64,000 nt of DNA from Streptomyces griseus (GCF_001715295.1 NZ_MDKB01000005.1:249645-313644); one strand, 5' to 3'. Shown: positions 6,796 to 17,716, counted from the stretch's first letter. Notes: generated by a model not told the origin, from the letters alone. Made by a program: numbers and translations.

Positions 6796-9700
6796 CGAGG
6801 TGGCGGGCAATCGCTTCCGGGGTCCGCAGGGTGAGCACGTCGCGGATCGTGATCACGGGGCCGAACTCCCGGCGGAGCAGGCCGATCAGCCGCACCGCCG
6901 GCATCGAGTGTCCGCCGAGCAGCACGAAGTCGCTCACCGCGCTCACCTCCTCGTCGTCCAGGTCCAGCGCCTCGGCGAAGAACGCGCAGACCGCGCTCTC
7001 GGTACCGGTCGCGGGCCCGCGCTCGCCTCCCGTGGTCAGCACGCCCAGCGGTCTGGCCTCCGGCAGGGCCTTGGTGTCGGCCTTGCCGTTCACGGTCAGC
7101 GGGATGCCGTCGACCTGGGCGTAGTGCGTCGGGCGCAGGAAGTCCGGGAGCCGGGCGCCCACTTCGGCAGCGACCGCCGCCAGGGGGGCGCCGTCCAGCA
7201 CGAGGTAGGCGGCCAGCCGGTACGCCCCGTCGACGCGCGGGTCGGGCTGTGCGACGGCGGCGGCGAACCGTACCGCCGGATGCGCCGCGAACGCGGCCTC
7301 GACCTCGCCGGGTTCGACCCGGTGACCCCGGATCTTCACCTGCTGATCGGTGCGGCCCAGGTACATCAGGTGTCCGTCGGGGCGCCGGACCATCAGGTCC
7401 CCCGTGCGGTACATGCGCTCGCCCGGCCCGCCGAAGGGGCAGGCGACGAACCGCTCGGCGGTCAGGCCGGGCCGACCGAGGTAGCCCCGCGCGATACCGG
7501 TCCCCGAGACGTACAGCTCACCGGGGACCCCGTCGGGCAGCGGCCGCAGCCACGGGTCCAGCAGGTAGACGTCGGTGTTGTCGATGGGCACGCCCACCAC
7601 CGGGTCCGCGCACTCGAAGGTGCCGGCACCGAGGGTGTTGATGGTGTATTCGGTGGGCCCGTAGAGGTTGTAACCGGCCGTCCCCTCCGTCTCGGCGAGT
7701 CTCCGCCACAGCGCCGGGGGTACGGCCTCGCCGCCGAGCAGCACCAGCGCGGGCCGGCGCGCGGGGTCGTCGAGCAGCCCCTCGGCCACCAGGTGCTGCG
7801 CGTAGGTCGGAGTCACGTTGACGACGTCGATCCCGTGTTCCACGCAGTACTCGACCAGCCGGGGCGCGTCGCGGCGCAGTTCCTCGTCGCAGATGTGCAC
7901 CTCGTGGCCGTCGGCGAGCCACAGCAGTTCCTCCCACGACATGTCGAACGCGAACGACACGGTGTGGGCGATCCGGAAGACGCGGTCACCGTGCTCGGCC
8001 AGCACCGGCCCGAAGATCCGGCGCCGGTGGTTGACCAGCATGTTGGTGAGTCCCGCGTACTCGGTTACCACGCCCTTGGGCTCCCCGGTGGAGCCGGAGG
8101 TGTAGATCGTGTACGCCGGGTGCCGCAGGCGGTCCGGGTCGTCCGGCGCGAACGTCACGTACGGCCGGGCCTCGGGCAGCGGGCGGTCGAGCTCGATCAG
8201 TTCGCCGGTCAGCCGGGGGGACACGGCGCTGACGGTGAGGATCACGTGCGGCCGTGCGTGGCCGACGACGGCGGCGATCCGCTCGTCCGGGTGGTCCAGC
8301 TCCAGCGGCACGTACGCGGCGCCGACGCGCAGCACGGCGAACAGCGCCACGATGGAGTCGAGCGAGCGGGGGATCGCGAGGCCCACCGTCGTCTCCGGCC
8401 CGAGACCGCGGCCGGCGAGTACCCCCGCCAGCGCCCGGCTGCGGTCCCGGAGCCCGGCGAACGTCAGCGTCGATCCGTGGGCGACGAGGGCGATCCGGTG
8501 CGGGTCGCGGTCCGCGGCCCGGTCGAACCGGTCGACGACCGTGTCCGTGCCGATGCCGGTGCGCCCCGCGGGCCCGGGCTCGGGCCCCAGCCCCTTCAGC
8601 GCTCCCACCGGCCCGGTCGAGCGGGCCACGTCGTCGAGGACGCGCAGGTAGTCGTCGAGGAGACGGCGGGCACGGGCGGTGTCGTCGTCGCGGTACTCGA
8701 GTGTGACGGTGAGCCGCTCGCCGGGGGTGACGACCCAGGTGAAGGGGTAGTGCGTCGAGTCGTCCGCCGTCACCGAGGTGATGCCGTGACGGGCGTTCAT
8801 CTCGGCGAAGGCGTCCGGGTTCAGGAAGTTCTGGAGGACGAAGAGGTTGTCGAACAGGCTGTCGTGGCCACCGGCCCGCTGGATCTCCCCGAGTCCCAGG
8901 TGCTCGTGCTCCATCGCCTCGACCCGGGCCGCCTGGACGGCGGACAGGTACTCCCCCACCGTGTCGCCCGGCCGCGGCCGGGTCCACAGGGGCACGGTGT
9001 TCAGGAGCACACCGACGATGCCGGACAGGCCCTCGCCCTCCCGGCCGGAGACCGTCACACCGAACACGGCGTCGCCGCGGCCGGTGTGCGCGCCGAGCAG
9101 CAGCCCGAACGCGCCGGTCAGTACGGTGTTCAGCGTGACGCCGTGCGCCTTGGCCGCGTCCCTCAGGAGCCTCGACCGCCCGGCGGAGAGGGTGTGCACG
9201 AGGGCGCGTGGCAGGTCGTCCGTGAGGGCCGGCTCCGGTCCGGCGAGCAGCGTGGGGCCGGTGAGGCCGGCCAGGTGCCCGGCCCAGAAGCGTTCCGCCG
9301 CGGCGGCGTCCTTGGAGGCGAGCGCACGGGCGTAGTCCTCGAAGCCCGGGGTGAGCGGGACCGGGACCAGCGGCTCGCCCGCCACGGCTGCCCGGTAGGC
9401 GTCGAACAGGTCCCGCAGCACGATCTCGCGGGACCAGCCGTCCCACAGCAGCAGGTGGTAGCTGAGCAGCAGGCCGTCGCGGCCGTCGGGCCGCCGCAGC
9501 ACGGTCAGCCGGATCAGGGGCGGTGCGCCGAGGTCGAATCCGGTGTCGCGGTCCCGGGCGCGCAGGGCCTCGACGTCCGCCTCCGTCCGTGGGACGGTCG
9601 TGCGCACGGGCACCCGCCGGCCGGCTGCGAGGAGCTGCACCGGGTTTCCGTCGTCGTCCGTGGTGAAGCCGGCGCCGACGGCCGGGTGGCGCCCGGTCAC

Positions 9701-12700
9701 GTACGCCATCGCCTCGGCCAGCGCGTCGGTGTCCAGGCGCCGGTCGAAGGTGAAGTAGCTCTGCGCGACGTAGTGTCCGGCCGCCCCCGCGATCTGGGCC
9801 TGGAAGTACAGGCCCCGCTGGAGCGGGGTGACCGGGGCGGTGCGTTCGGCGGTCGTGGAGGCGTCCGCGATGCGTTCCAGCGCGTTCCGCCAGTGCGCGG
9901 TGATCGCGTCGGGGATGCCGTCCGCGAGGGTGAAGTCGGCGTGCAGGCTTCCGGTGGCGTCGTCGGTCCACGCGTTGACCTCGACGGCGTAGGGGCTGTT
10001 CCCGTCCCCGCCGGTCAGGCGTGGTGCCCGGGACTCGCCGCCCCGGCCGAGGTAGTTGAACAGTACCTGCGGACGGGTGCGCAGCAGCGGGGCCGTCTGC
10101 GGGTTGAGGTAGCGGAGCTGACCGTAGGCGACGTGCCCGCGTTCGTCCGGCTGGCGTGCGGTGACTTCGCGTGCCGCGGCCACGGGGTCGGTGTGCGCGG
10201 TGAGCCGTACCGGGGCGATGGAGGTGAACCAGCCGACCGTGCGGGTGTAGTCGTGGTGTTCCCGTACGGGGACCCGGCCGTGCCGTTCCAGCTCGACCGC
10301 GAGGTCGGTGGGTGAGGTCTGGACGTGTGTCAGAGCGGTCCGCAGCGCGCCGCACAGCAGCTCGGTGAGGCCGAGCCCGAGTGCGGCCGGCGCGGTACGC
10401 GTCACCTGTGTGCTCACGCCGGGCGGGAGAACGACGGTGGTCGTGCGCAGCGGGCCGGGTTCGTCGCCGGGCAGCAGGGCGGGGGCATCGAGGGTGTCCG
10501 TCCAGTGTCCGAGACGGTCGGTCACCAGGACGGACCGGGCGTGCAGGGCCTCGGCGTACTCGGCGTACGGCGTGGTCGGGGGTGCGGGGGCGGTGCCGCG
10601 CAGGGCGGCGGCCAGGTCGTCGAGCAGGATCAGCCAGGACACCGCGTCGACCGCGAGGTGGTGCGCGGTGACCACCAGGGTGCGGCTCGCCTCCAGCCAG
10701 GAGAAGGCGATGACGTCGCCGGCCTCGGGATCGAGGCGGCCGGCGGCCTCCTCCGCGGCGGCCGTCGGATCGGCCACGTCCGACCGGACCACGGTCGCCA
10801 CGCGCGCGGGCCCGGTACGCAGGGACCACACGCCGTGCTCGACGTGCAGCCGCAGCCGCAGGACGGGGTGCGTGGCGACGACGGCGTCGGCGGCGCGCCG
10901 GGCATCGGCGAAGCCGGTACCCTCCGGCGCCGTCACGGTTCTGGCCTGGGCGAACCGGGCGAGCGAGCCGCCCAGTTCCCGTCGGCGCAGGATGATGGGC
11001 GTCGGTGCCAGTGGACCGTCCCCGGCGGGGGCGGCGGCGGGTGCCGGGGCGTGCGGCGCGGTGTGCGCCGCCAGGTGCGCGGCGAGCGCACGCGGCGTCC
11101 TGAGGAGGAACACGTCCCGGGGTGCGATCGGCAGTCCGAGCGCCCTGGCCCGGTTGATCACGGTGATGGCGACGATGCTGTCGCCGCCGGCCACGAAGAA
11201 GTCGGTGTCGGCGTCGACGGTGACGGAGCCGGGCAGGGTGCCGGCGAAGATGCCGACGAGTGCGGCGAGCGCGGAGCCGGCGGGGGCCGCCGGGGTCCCG
11301 TCCTCGGCGGCACGCTCGGTCAGGGCCTTGCGGTCCAGCTTGCCGTTGACCGTCAGCGGCAGGGCGTCGGTGCGCAGCACCCGGCCCGGCACCATGTGCG
11401 CGGGCAGGCGCGCGGACAGGAGGCCGGTGAGGCCGTCCGGCAGCTCGCCCACGACGTGCGCGACCAGGTGGTCGCCGTCGGCGGAGACGGTGACCGCGGC
11501 GTCGGTCACCCCGTCGACCGCCCTGACGGCGGACTCCACCTCGCCGAGCTCGACGCGGAAACCCTTGAGCTGTACCTGGTCGTCGGCGCGGCCGGCGAAC
11601 TCCAGCTCGCCGTCGAGCGTACGGCGGGCGAGGTCGCCCGTGTGGTACATGCGGGATCCGTCACCGGCGAAGGGGTCGGCCACGAACCGGGCGGCGGTGA
11701 GCCCGTGCCTGCCGAGGTAGCCGAGGGAGAGCTGGTCACCGGCGACGTAGACCGCGCCCACCCGGCCCGGCGGCACCGGCCGGAGCCGGTCGTCGAGCAG
11801 ACGGGTCGTCAGGCCGGGGATGGGCCCGCCGATCGGGCTGGCGTCGTGGCCCAGGTCCTCCTCGGTGAGGACCCGGTGGGTGACGTGGACGGTGGTCTCG
11901 GTGATGCCGTACATGTTGACCAGCTGGGGGGAGGCGGTGCCGTGCCGCTCGGCCCAGGGGCGCAGCCGGCCCGGGTCGAGGGCCTCGCCGCCGAAGATGA
12001 TCCGGCGCAGGGCGGGGAGCGGCACACCGGCCTGCCGGTCGGCCTCGACGAACTGGTAGAAGGCCGACGGGGTCTGGTTCAGTACGGTCACTCCCCGTTC
12101 GCGCACCAGCCGGTGGAAGTCCACCGGGGAGCGGGTCAGTCCGTACTCCGGCACCAGCAGCTCCGCACCGTGCGTCAGTGCTCCCCACAGCTCCCAGACC
12201 GCGAAGTCGAAGGAGTACGAGTGGAACTGCACCCACACGTCGTGCGGGCCGAAGTCCATGTCCGGCCGGGTGTGCGCGAGGAGCGACACCACGGCGGAGT
12301 GCGGGACGACGACGCCCTTGGGACGGCCGGTCGATCCGGAGGTGTAGATCACGTACGCGGGGTCGTGCGGGGCGGCCTGCGACGAGGGCCGGTCGCCCCG
12401 CGGGAGCTCGGCCGCCTGCGGCTGCTCCTCCGCGTGCGGTCGTTCCTCTCCCAGCACGAGCACGCGGGCCGGCGCGCCGTCCAGGCCGCTCAGCAGCCGC
12501 GTGAAGCGGTCCCGCTGCTCACGGGCCACGAGGACGACCTGCGGGGCGGCGTCGGCGAGGACGTACGCGAGCCGTTCGTCCGGGTACGCCGGGTCGAGCG
12601 GGACGTACGCGGCTCCGGCGGTGACGACGGCGACGAGGGCCACCACCTGTTCCGTCGAGCGGGGGACCGCCACCGCGACCCGTCCGCCCGGTCCGGCACC

Positions 12701-15700
12701 GGCGGCGCGCAGGACCGAGGCCAGCGCGTTCTTCGACCGGGCGAGTGCGCCGTAGGTCAGCGACCTGGTCCCGCCGTCGAGGCGGCACAGGGTGACGGCG
12801 GTGGCGGCCGGGTCCCGGTCGGCCGCGGAGTCGAACAGGCGGTCCAGGGTCGTCGGTGCGACCGGTCCGGGGCGCGGGCTCTCCTCGGGCACCAGGTCGC
12901 CGAGCGGGGTGTCGGGCCGGGTGAGCAGACCGGTGAGGGTACGGGTGAACGTGCGCAGGATCGCCCGGGCGCCCGCCTCCCGCAGGATCTCCCCGTCGTG
13001 GATCAGGCGGAAGCGCGGGGCCTTGCCGGCTGTGCGCTCGACCACCAGCGTCAGCGGGTAGTGCGGGGCGCCCTCGTTCGCGATGCCGGTCACGACCAGC
13101 TCGTCGCCGGTCCCGCGCAGCTCCTCCACATCGGTGGGGATGTCGAACACCACCAGGGTGTCGAAGAGGCCGCCGGCGCCTGCCAGGCGGCCGGTCCGGG
13201 CCAGGGAGACGTGCTGGTGCGGCAGCACCGCGCTCTGATGTTCCCGTACCGAGGCCAGCAGGCCGCCCGCCGTGGTGGAGCCGTCCCACCGGGCGCGCAC
13301 GGGAATCGTGTTGATGAACAGGCCCACCATGTCCTCGATGCCGGGCACCTCGGCGTCGCGCCCGGACACGGTCGAGCCGAACACCACGTCGTGGGTGTGC
13401 AGGAGGCCGCCCAGGGTCACCGCCCAGGCGCTGTGCACGGCCACGCTCAGCGGCACGCCGGCCGCGCGGGCGGCCGCGTCGATGTCGTCCGAGGGGTCCA
13501 CGGCCGTGTCGGCGAACCGCTCGGACGGGGTGTGGCCCTCGGCGACCAGCGACGGGCCGGGAAGCCCGGCGAGCTGGTCCCGCCACACCCGGTCGCTCTC
13601 GTCGTGGTCGCGGCCGGCGAGCCGGCGCACGTAGTCGGGGAAGCCGCCGCCGAGCGGGTGCAGGGTTCCCGGTGCGTGGTACTCGGTCAGCAGCGCGCGG
13701 AGCATCGGCGGCACCGACCAGCCGTCGGCGACGAGGTGGTGCACGGTCTGCACCAGCACGTCGCGCCCCGGGCCCCCGCGGACGAGCGTGTACCGCATCA
13801 GCGGGCCGGTGGCCAGGTCGAACCCGGCGCGGCGGTCCCGCTCGGCGAGTTCGCGGACCTCGGCGTCGGTGATGCCGGGGCGTTCGAGGGTGGTGAAGGG
13901 CGCGCGGACGCCGCTCTCCAGCACGGAGACCACACGGCCGTCGGCGAGGACGGCGAAGCGCGCGGCCAGGTTCGGGTACAGCGTGAGGAGCCGGGTGGCC
14001 GCCGCCGCGAGGCGGTCGGCGTCCACCTCGCCCTCCAGCGTCATCACCTGCTGCTCGACGTAGCTGCCGGACGCGTCGTCGTCGAAGACGGAGTGGAAGT
14101 ACAGGCCCTCCTGCAAGGGGGTCAGCGGCAGGATGTCACGCAGTCCGGGGCCGTCCAGGGCGTCGACGTCGGCCTGGGTGAGCCGCACCGGAAGGAAGTC
14201 GCCGGGCGAGTGGCCGCCCCGCTCCAGTGCGGCCAGCCCCGCCAGTGCCTCCTGGAAGTACGCGCCGACGGCGGTGATGTCCTCGTCGGTGAACATGCCG
14301 TCGGGCCAGGAGATCGCGGTGACGAGCTCGTGGCCGCCGGTGGGTGCGGGTTCGGCGATCGCGTTGAACTCCAGGGCGCGCGGCAGGCGCATCCTCGGGT
14401 CGCGCTTCTCCCCCAGCTGTCCCGTGGAACCGGCGAACTGCCAGTCCCCGGAGGTGTACGGGCCGAAACGGCCCAGGTAGTTGAAGAGCACCTGCGGTGC
14501 GGGTACGTCGAAGGCGGTGCCGGCCAGGTAGCGCAGTGCGCCGTAGGAGACACCGTTGCCCGGTACCCGCGCGAGGTCGTCCTTGACCGCCTTGAGGGCG
14601 GCGGCGAGGTACTCGGGTGCGGTGGGATCGGCCGCCGGGCCGGGGTCCACGGTCACCGGGAAGAGGGTGGTGAACCAGCCCACGGTCCGCGACAGCTCCG
14701 GTTCGAAGCCGGCGGTGTCCGCCACGGAACGCCCTTCGCGGCCGTGGCCCTCCAGTTCGACGTGGGCGAAGGTCTGGTCCTGCCCGAGGTGGCGTCGCCA
14801 TCGCGCGAGAGTGACCGCGAGCGCCGTCAGCAGCACGTCGTTGACGCCCGCGTGGAACTTCGCGGGGATCTCGCCGAGCAGCGCGGCCGTGACCTCGGGG
14901 CCGACCGTGACGGTCCTGACCCGTTCCCGGGCGACGGTGTCGGCGGCGGACAGGGCGCGCCTGCCCAGCGGTGCGTCGGGGCCGGGCAGCGGGCGCCGGA
15001 AGCAGGCACGGTCGGCGCTGAAGTCCGTGCGCTCCAGCAGCTGCGTCCAGCGCCGGAAAGAGGTGCCCACGGGGGGAAGGCCGATCGGCTCGCCCGCGGC
15101 GAACTGACGCCACGCGGTGGCCAGGTCCTCCGCCAGGATCCGCCAGGACACGCCGTCGATCACCACGTGGTGGACGACGACGACCAGCTGCCGTGCTGCG
15201 CGCCGCCAGACGGCGTGCAGCATCACGCCGTCGTCCGGGTCGAGCTCGCCGGCGGCGAGCGCGGCACACGCGTCCGGTTCCAGCTCGCTCTCCTGCCACC
15301 GCGCGCGGGCGCCGTCGGCCTCGGGGATGTCGAAGCCCCAGCGGTCGCCCCGCACCAGCCTGGCGCGCAGCATGTCGTGCCGGTGGACCACGGCGGTGAG
15401 GACCGCGTCCAGAGCGGCGGGAGTCAGCTCCGCCGGGGTGTTCAGCACCACCGACTGCACGAAGCCGTCGATGGTGTCCGTGGTCTCGCCGAGCCACCGC
15501 ACGACGGGGGATCCGGCGACCGGTCCGGTCGCCGCGTCGCCGTGGTCCGCCGGGGGCGGCTCCTCGCGGCTCGCCACCGCGGCGAGGGCGCCCACGACGC
15601 TGTGGGTGAAGATCTGCCGTGCCGTGACGTGGAGGCCCGCGTCGCGCAACGCGCTCAGCAGCGAGATCGCCAGAATGCTGTCTCCACCGAGCCGGAAGAA

Positions 15701-17716
15701 GTCCTGGTCCGCCCCGACCGCGTCCAGCCGCAGCACCTCGGCCACCGCCGCGCACACGAGGCGCTCGTTCTCGGTGGCGGGCGCGACGAGCGGTCCCGTG
15801 CCGGTCCCGGGCTCCGGCAGTGCTGCCCGGTCGAGCTTGCCGTTGGCGGTGAGCGGGAACTCCCGCATGACGACGAGGTGGGTGGGCACCATGTACTCCA
15901 CCATGTGGGCGACGGCCCATGCCCTGATCTCGTCCGCGCTCAGATGCTCGCTCCCGGCGGCCGGGATGGCGTAGCCCACCAGGTAGGTGCCGCCCGCGGT
16001 GTTCTTCTTCGCGACGACGCAGGTGTGGCGCAGCCCCGGGTGCTCCGCGAGTGCGGCCTCGACGTCCTCGATCTCCAGCCGCATGCCGCGGATCTTGACC
16101 TGGTTGTCGGCCCGGCCGAGGAAGTCCAGCGTCCCGTCGGGGGCGAAGCGCGCGAGGTCGCCGGTCCGGTACAGCCGGGAGCCGTCCCCGGCGAAGGGGT
16201 CGGCCACGAACCGGGACGCCGTCAGACCCGGCGCGTTGACGTACCCGCGTCCGAGGAGGAAGCCTCCGACGTACAGTTCGCCGCCCACCCCGACGGGGAC
16301 CTGGCGCAGCTCGTCGTCCAGCACGTACAGGCGCGTGTGGGGGTTGGCCCTGCCGATCGAGGTCGACAGGCGTTCGGCCGCGCCCCGGTAGATGACGTGC
16401 GAGACCCCGATCGTCGTCTCGGCGGGGCCGTATCCGTGGTACAGGGGGATGTCGAGCCGGGTGCGGAAGCGCTCGTAGAGCTCGGGGGTCAGCACCTCGC
16501 CGCCGCACCAGACGTGTCGCAGGCTGTCCAGCTGCCCGGAGTCGCCGGTGATCTCCAGGAGCACGTCCAGCATGGACGGGACGAGGTAGGTGAAGGTGAC
16601 GCGTTGTGCGGCGATGACGCTCAGCAGGTGGTGCGGGTCGCGTTCGCCGCCGGGCCGCAGGACCACCAGCCGGCCGCCGCGGACCAGGGGGAGGAATATC
16701 TCGTTGACGGAGATGTCGAAGGACAGCGGAGCCTTGAAGAGTGACGCGTCGTCGGTTCCGAAGCCGAGGATCTCCCGGGACTGCCAGAGCAGGCGTTCGC
16801 TGATCGCCTCGTGCCGGATCATCGCGCCCTTGGGCCGGCCGGTGGAGCCGGAGGTGAAGATGACGTAGGCCAGGGCGGCACCGGGGACGGTGACCTCGGG
16901 CCCTTCCACGGGATAGGAGCCGAAGCGCCAGTCGTCGAGGTCGACGGCCACGGCCTCCGGTTCGTCCTGCGCGTGCGCGCCGGAGTCGTTGAGCTGCAGC
17001 ACGGCGCCGGCGTCCTCGACGACGACGGTCCGTCGCGCGGCGGGCCATTGCGGATCGAGCGGCACGAAGGCGCACCCCGCCCGGAGTACGCCGAGGAGTC
17101 CGACCACCATGTCGGCGGAGCGGGCCAGGGAGATGCCGACGACCTGTTCGGGTGTGAGTCCGCGGCGTAGCAGGTGGTGAGCCAGCTGGGCGGAGAGCTC
17201 GTCCACCTGACGGTAGGTCAGAATCCGTCGCTCGTCCACGACGGCGACGGCGTCCGGCCTCGCCCGCGCCTGTGCGCGGAACATCTCCATCAGGGTCGGG
17301 CGGACCCGCTCGGCGTACGTGTCGTTCCGCTCGGCCGGCAGCCCGGCTCTCGCGGCCGCACCGGCCGGGCCGAGGGTGCCGAGCGGCCGGTCGGGGAAGT
17401 CCGCGAGGTCGTCGAGGGCGAGCTGCGCCTCTGCGGGTACGACCCCCGCGGGGACGGTGATGCTCCGCCCGTCCCCGCCGGTCTCCCAGCCTCCGGGCGC
17501 GCGGCCGCCGTTGCCGGCCCAGCCGAGGACATCGGCGAACAGGGTGCGGGGGTTCAGGTCCAGTCCGGCGGGGCTCAGACCTGCCGCCCAGTAGGCCAGT
17601 CCGATGGCACACGCCTCGGCGATGGTCCTGTCGGAGTAGTCACCGATCCGCCGGCGTACGCCTGCCAGGCCCGCCGGGGAGAGCCGCACCTGACGGGCAC
17701 TCGGTTCCGTCGTCAT
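6785..17716 (-). CDS. cchH: Coelichelin-type nonribosomal peptide synthetase (CchH)
   Basis: The 3643-residue trimodular NRPS has domain order A-T-E, C-A-T-E, C-A-T. Approximate landmarks are A1 P-loop TSGSTGRPKG (290), T1 LGGDS (680), E1 HHVVIDGVSW (850), C1 HHLVADG (1327), A2 P-loop (1790), T2 GGDSIV (2177), E2 HHLAVDAVSW (2354), C2 YHLLLWDG (2755), A3 P-loop (3205) and T3 GGHSM (3602). The first specificity-code residues read D-I-N (FDISVNE), D-F-W (FDFAVWE) and D-M-E (FDMSWEE). These agree with the published predictions for formyl-hydroxyornithine, threonine and hydroxyornithine in coelichelin synthetase. E domains imply D-residues at positions one and two. There is no C-terminal thioesterase. 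The ATG at 17716 is preceded by GAGGGG. Confidence 0.95.
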   Translation of the reverse strand: MTTEPSARQVRLSPAGLAGVRRRIGDYSDRTIAEACAIGLAYWAAGLSPAGLDLNPRTLFADVLGWAGNGGRAPGGWETGGDGRSITVPAGVVPAEAQLALDDLADFPDRPLGTLGPAGAAARAGLPAERNDTYAERVRPTLMEMFRAQARARPDAVAVVDERRILTYRQVDELSAQLAHHLLRRGLTPEQVVGISLARSADMVVGLLGVLRAGCAFVPLDPQWPAARRTVVVEDAGAVLQLNDSGAHAQDEPEAVAVDLDDWRFGSYPVEGPEVTVPGAALAYVIFTSGSTGRPKGAMIRHEAISERLLWQSREILGFGTDDASLFKAPLSFDISVNEIFLPLVRGGRLVVLRPGGERDPHHLLSVIAAQRVTFTYLVPSMLDVLLEITGDSGQLDSLRHVWCGGEVLTPELYERFRTRLDIPLYHGYGPAETTIGVSHVIYRGAAERLSTSIGRANPHTRLYVLDDELRQVPVGVGGELYVGGFLLGRGYVNAPGLTASRFVADPFAGDGSRLYRTGDLARFAPDGTLDFLGRADNQVKIRGMRLEIEDVEAALAEHPGLRHTCVVAKKNTAGGTYLVGYAIPAAGSEHLSADEIRAWAVAHMVEYMVPTHLVVMREFPLTANGKLDRAALPEPGTGTGPLVAPATENERLVCAAVAEVLRLDAVGADQDFFRLGGDSILAISLLSALRDAGLHVTARQIFTHSVVGALAAVASREEPPPADHGDAATGPVAGSPVVRWLGETTDTIDGFVQSVVLNTPAELTPAALDAVLTAVVHRHDMLRARLVRGDRWGFDIPEADGARARWQESELEPDACAALAAGELDPDDGVMLHAVWRRAARQLVVVVHHVVIDGVSWRILAEDLATAWRQFAAGEPIGLPPVGTSFRRWTQLLERTDFSADRACFRRPLPGPDAPLGRRALSAADTVARERVRTVTVGPEVTAALLGEIPAKFHAGVNDVLLTALAVTLARWRRHLGQDQTFAHVELEGHGREGRSVADTAGFEPELSRTVGWFTTLFPVTVDPGPAADPTAPEYLAAALKAVKDDLARVPGNGVSYGALRYLAGTAFDVPAPQVLFNYLGRFGPYTSGDWQFAGSTGQLGEKRDPRMRLPRALEFNAIAEPAPTGGHELVTAISWPDGMFTDEDITAVGAYFQEALAGLAALERGGHSPGDFLPVRLTQADVDALDGPGLRDILPLTPLQEGLYFHSVFDDDASGSYVEQQVMTLEGEVDADRLAAAATRLLTLYPNLAARFAVLADGRVVSVLESGVRAPFTTLERPGITDAEVRELAERDRRAGFDLATGPLMRYTLVRGGPGRDVLVQTVHHLVADGWSVPPMLRALLTEYHAPGTLHPLGGGFPDYVRRLAGRDHDESDRVWRDQLAGLPGPSLVAEGHTPSERFADTAVDPSDDIDAAARAAGVPLSVAVHSAWAVTLGGLLHTHDVVFGSTVSGRDAEVPGIEDMVGLFINTIPVRARWDGSTTAGGLLASVREHQSAVLPHQHVSLARTGRLAGAGGLFDTLVVFDIPTDVEELRGTGDELVVTGIANEGAPHYPLTLVVERTAGKAPRFRLIHDGEILREAGARAILRTFTRTLTGLLTRPDTPLGDLVPEESPRPGPVAPTTLDRLFDSAADRDPAATAVTLCRLDGGTRSLTYGALARSKNALASVLRAAGAGPGGRVAVAVPRSTEQVVALVAVVTAGAAYVPLDPAYPDERLAYVLADAAPQVVLVAREQRDRFTRLLSGLDGAPARVLVLGEERPHAEEQPQAAELPRGDRPSSQAAPHDPAYVIYTSGSTGRPKGVVVPHSAVVSLLAHTRPDMDFGPHDVWVQFHSYSFDFAVWELWGALTHGAELLVPEYGLTRSPVDFHRLVRERGVTVLNQTPSAFYQFVEADRQAGVPLPALRRIIFGGEALDPGRLRPWAERHGTASPQLVNMYGITETTVHVTHRVLTEEDLGHDASPIGGPIPGLTTRLLDDRLRPVPPGRVGAVYVAGDQLSLGYLGRHGLTAARFVADPFAGDGSRMYHTGDLARRTLDGELEFAGRADDQVQLKGFRVELGEVESAVRAVDGVTDAAVTVSADGDHLVAHVVGELPDGLTGLLSARLPAHMVPGRVLRTDALPLTVNGKLDRKALTERAAEDGTPAAPAGSALAALVGIFAGTLPGSVTVDADTDFFVAGGDSIVAITVINRARALGLPIAPRDVFLLRTPRALAAHLAAHTAPHAPAPAAAPAGDGPLAPTPIILRRRELGGSLARFAQARTVTAPEGTGFADARRAADAVVATHPVLRLRLHVEHGVWSLRTGPARVATVVRSDVADPTAAAEEAAGRLDPEAGDVIAFSWLEASRTLVVTAHHLAVDAVSWLILLDDLAAALRGTAPAPPTTPYAEYAEALHARSVLVTDRLGHWTDTLDAPALLPGDEPGPLRTTTVVLPPGVSTQVTRTAPAALGLGLTELLCGALRTALTHVQTSPTDLAVELERHGRVPVREHHDYTRTVGWFTSIAPVRLTAHTDPVAAAREVTARQPDERGHVAYGQLRYLNPQTAPLLRTRPQVLFNYLGRGGESRAPRLTGGDGNSPYAVEVNAWTDDATGSLHADFTLADGIPDAITAHWRNALERIADASTTAERTAPVTPLQRGLYFQAQIAGAAGHYVAQSYFTFDRRLDTDALAEAMAYVTGRHPAVGAGFTTDDDGNPVQLLAAGRRVPVRTTVPRTEADVEALRARDRDTGFDLGAPPLIRLTVLRRPDGRDGLLLSYHLLLWDGWSREIVLRDLFDAYRAAVAGEPLVPVPLTPGFEDYARALASKDAAAAERFWAGHLAGLTGPTLLAGPEPALTDDLPRALVHTLSAGRSRLLRDAAKAHGVTLNTVLTGAFGLLLGAHTGRGDAVFGVTVSGREGEGLSGIVGVLLNTVPLWTRPRPGDTVGEYLSAVQAARVEAMEHEHLGLGEIQRAGGHDSLFDNLFVLQNFLNPDAFAEMNARHGITSVTADDSTHYPFTWVVTPGERLTVTLEYRDDDTARARRLLDDYLRVLDDVARSTGPVGALKGLGPEPGPAGRTGIGTDTVVDRFDRAADRDPHRIALVAHGSTLTFAGLRDRSRALAGVLAGRGLGPETTVGLAIPRSLDSIVALFAVLRVGAAYVPLELDHPDERIAAVVGHARPHVILTVSAVSPRLTGELIELDRPLPEARPYVTFAPDDPDRLRHPAYTIYTSGSTGEPKGVVTEYAGLTNMLVNHRRRIFGPVLAEHGDRVFRIAHTVSFAFDMSWEELLWLADGHEVHICDEELRRDAPRLVEYCVEHGIDVVNVTPTYAQHLVAEGLLDDPARRPALVLLGGEAVPPALWRRLAETEGTAGYNLYGPTEYTINTLGAGTFECADPVVGVPIDNTDVYLLDPWLRPLPDGVPGELYVSGTGIARGYLGRPGLTAERFVACPFGGPGERMYRTGDLMVRRPDGHLMYLGRTDQQVKIRGHRVEPGEVEAAFAAHPAVRFAAAVAQPDPRVDGAYRLAAYLVLDGAPLAAVAAEVGARLPDFLRPTHYAQVDGIPLTVNGKADTKALPEARPLGVLTTGGERGPATGTESAVCAFFAEALDLDDEEVSAVSDFVLLGGHSMPAVRLIGLLRREFGPVITIRDVLTLRTPEAIARHLDDH

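Noticed and set aside
6137..10315. A 1392-codon open frame on the plus strand opposite the exporter and NRPS end
   Set aside because: Same reason: shadow of cchI/cchH with low-complexity composition and no family match.
10325..16744. A 2139-codon open frame on the plus strand opposite the NRPS
   Set aside because: It is antisense to the NRPS, has no recognisable domains and an Arg/Gly/Val-rich composition typical of shadow frames in GC-rich DNA. The minus-strand NRPS has continuous domain motifs.
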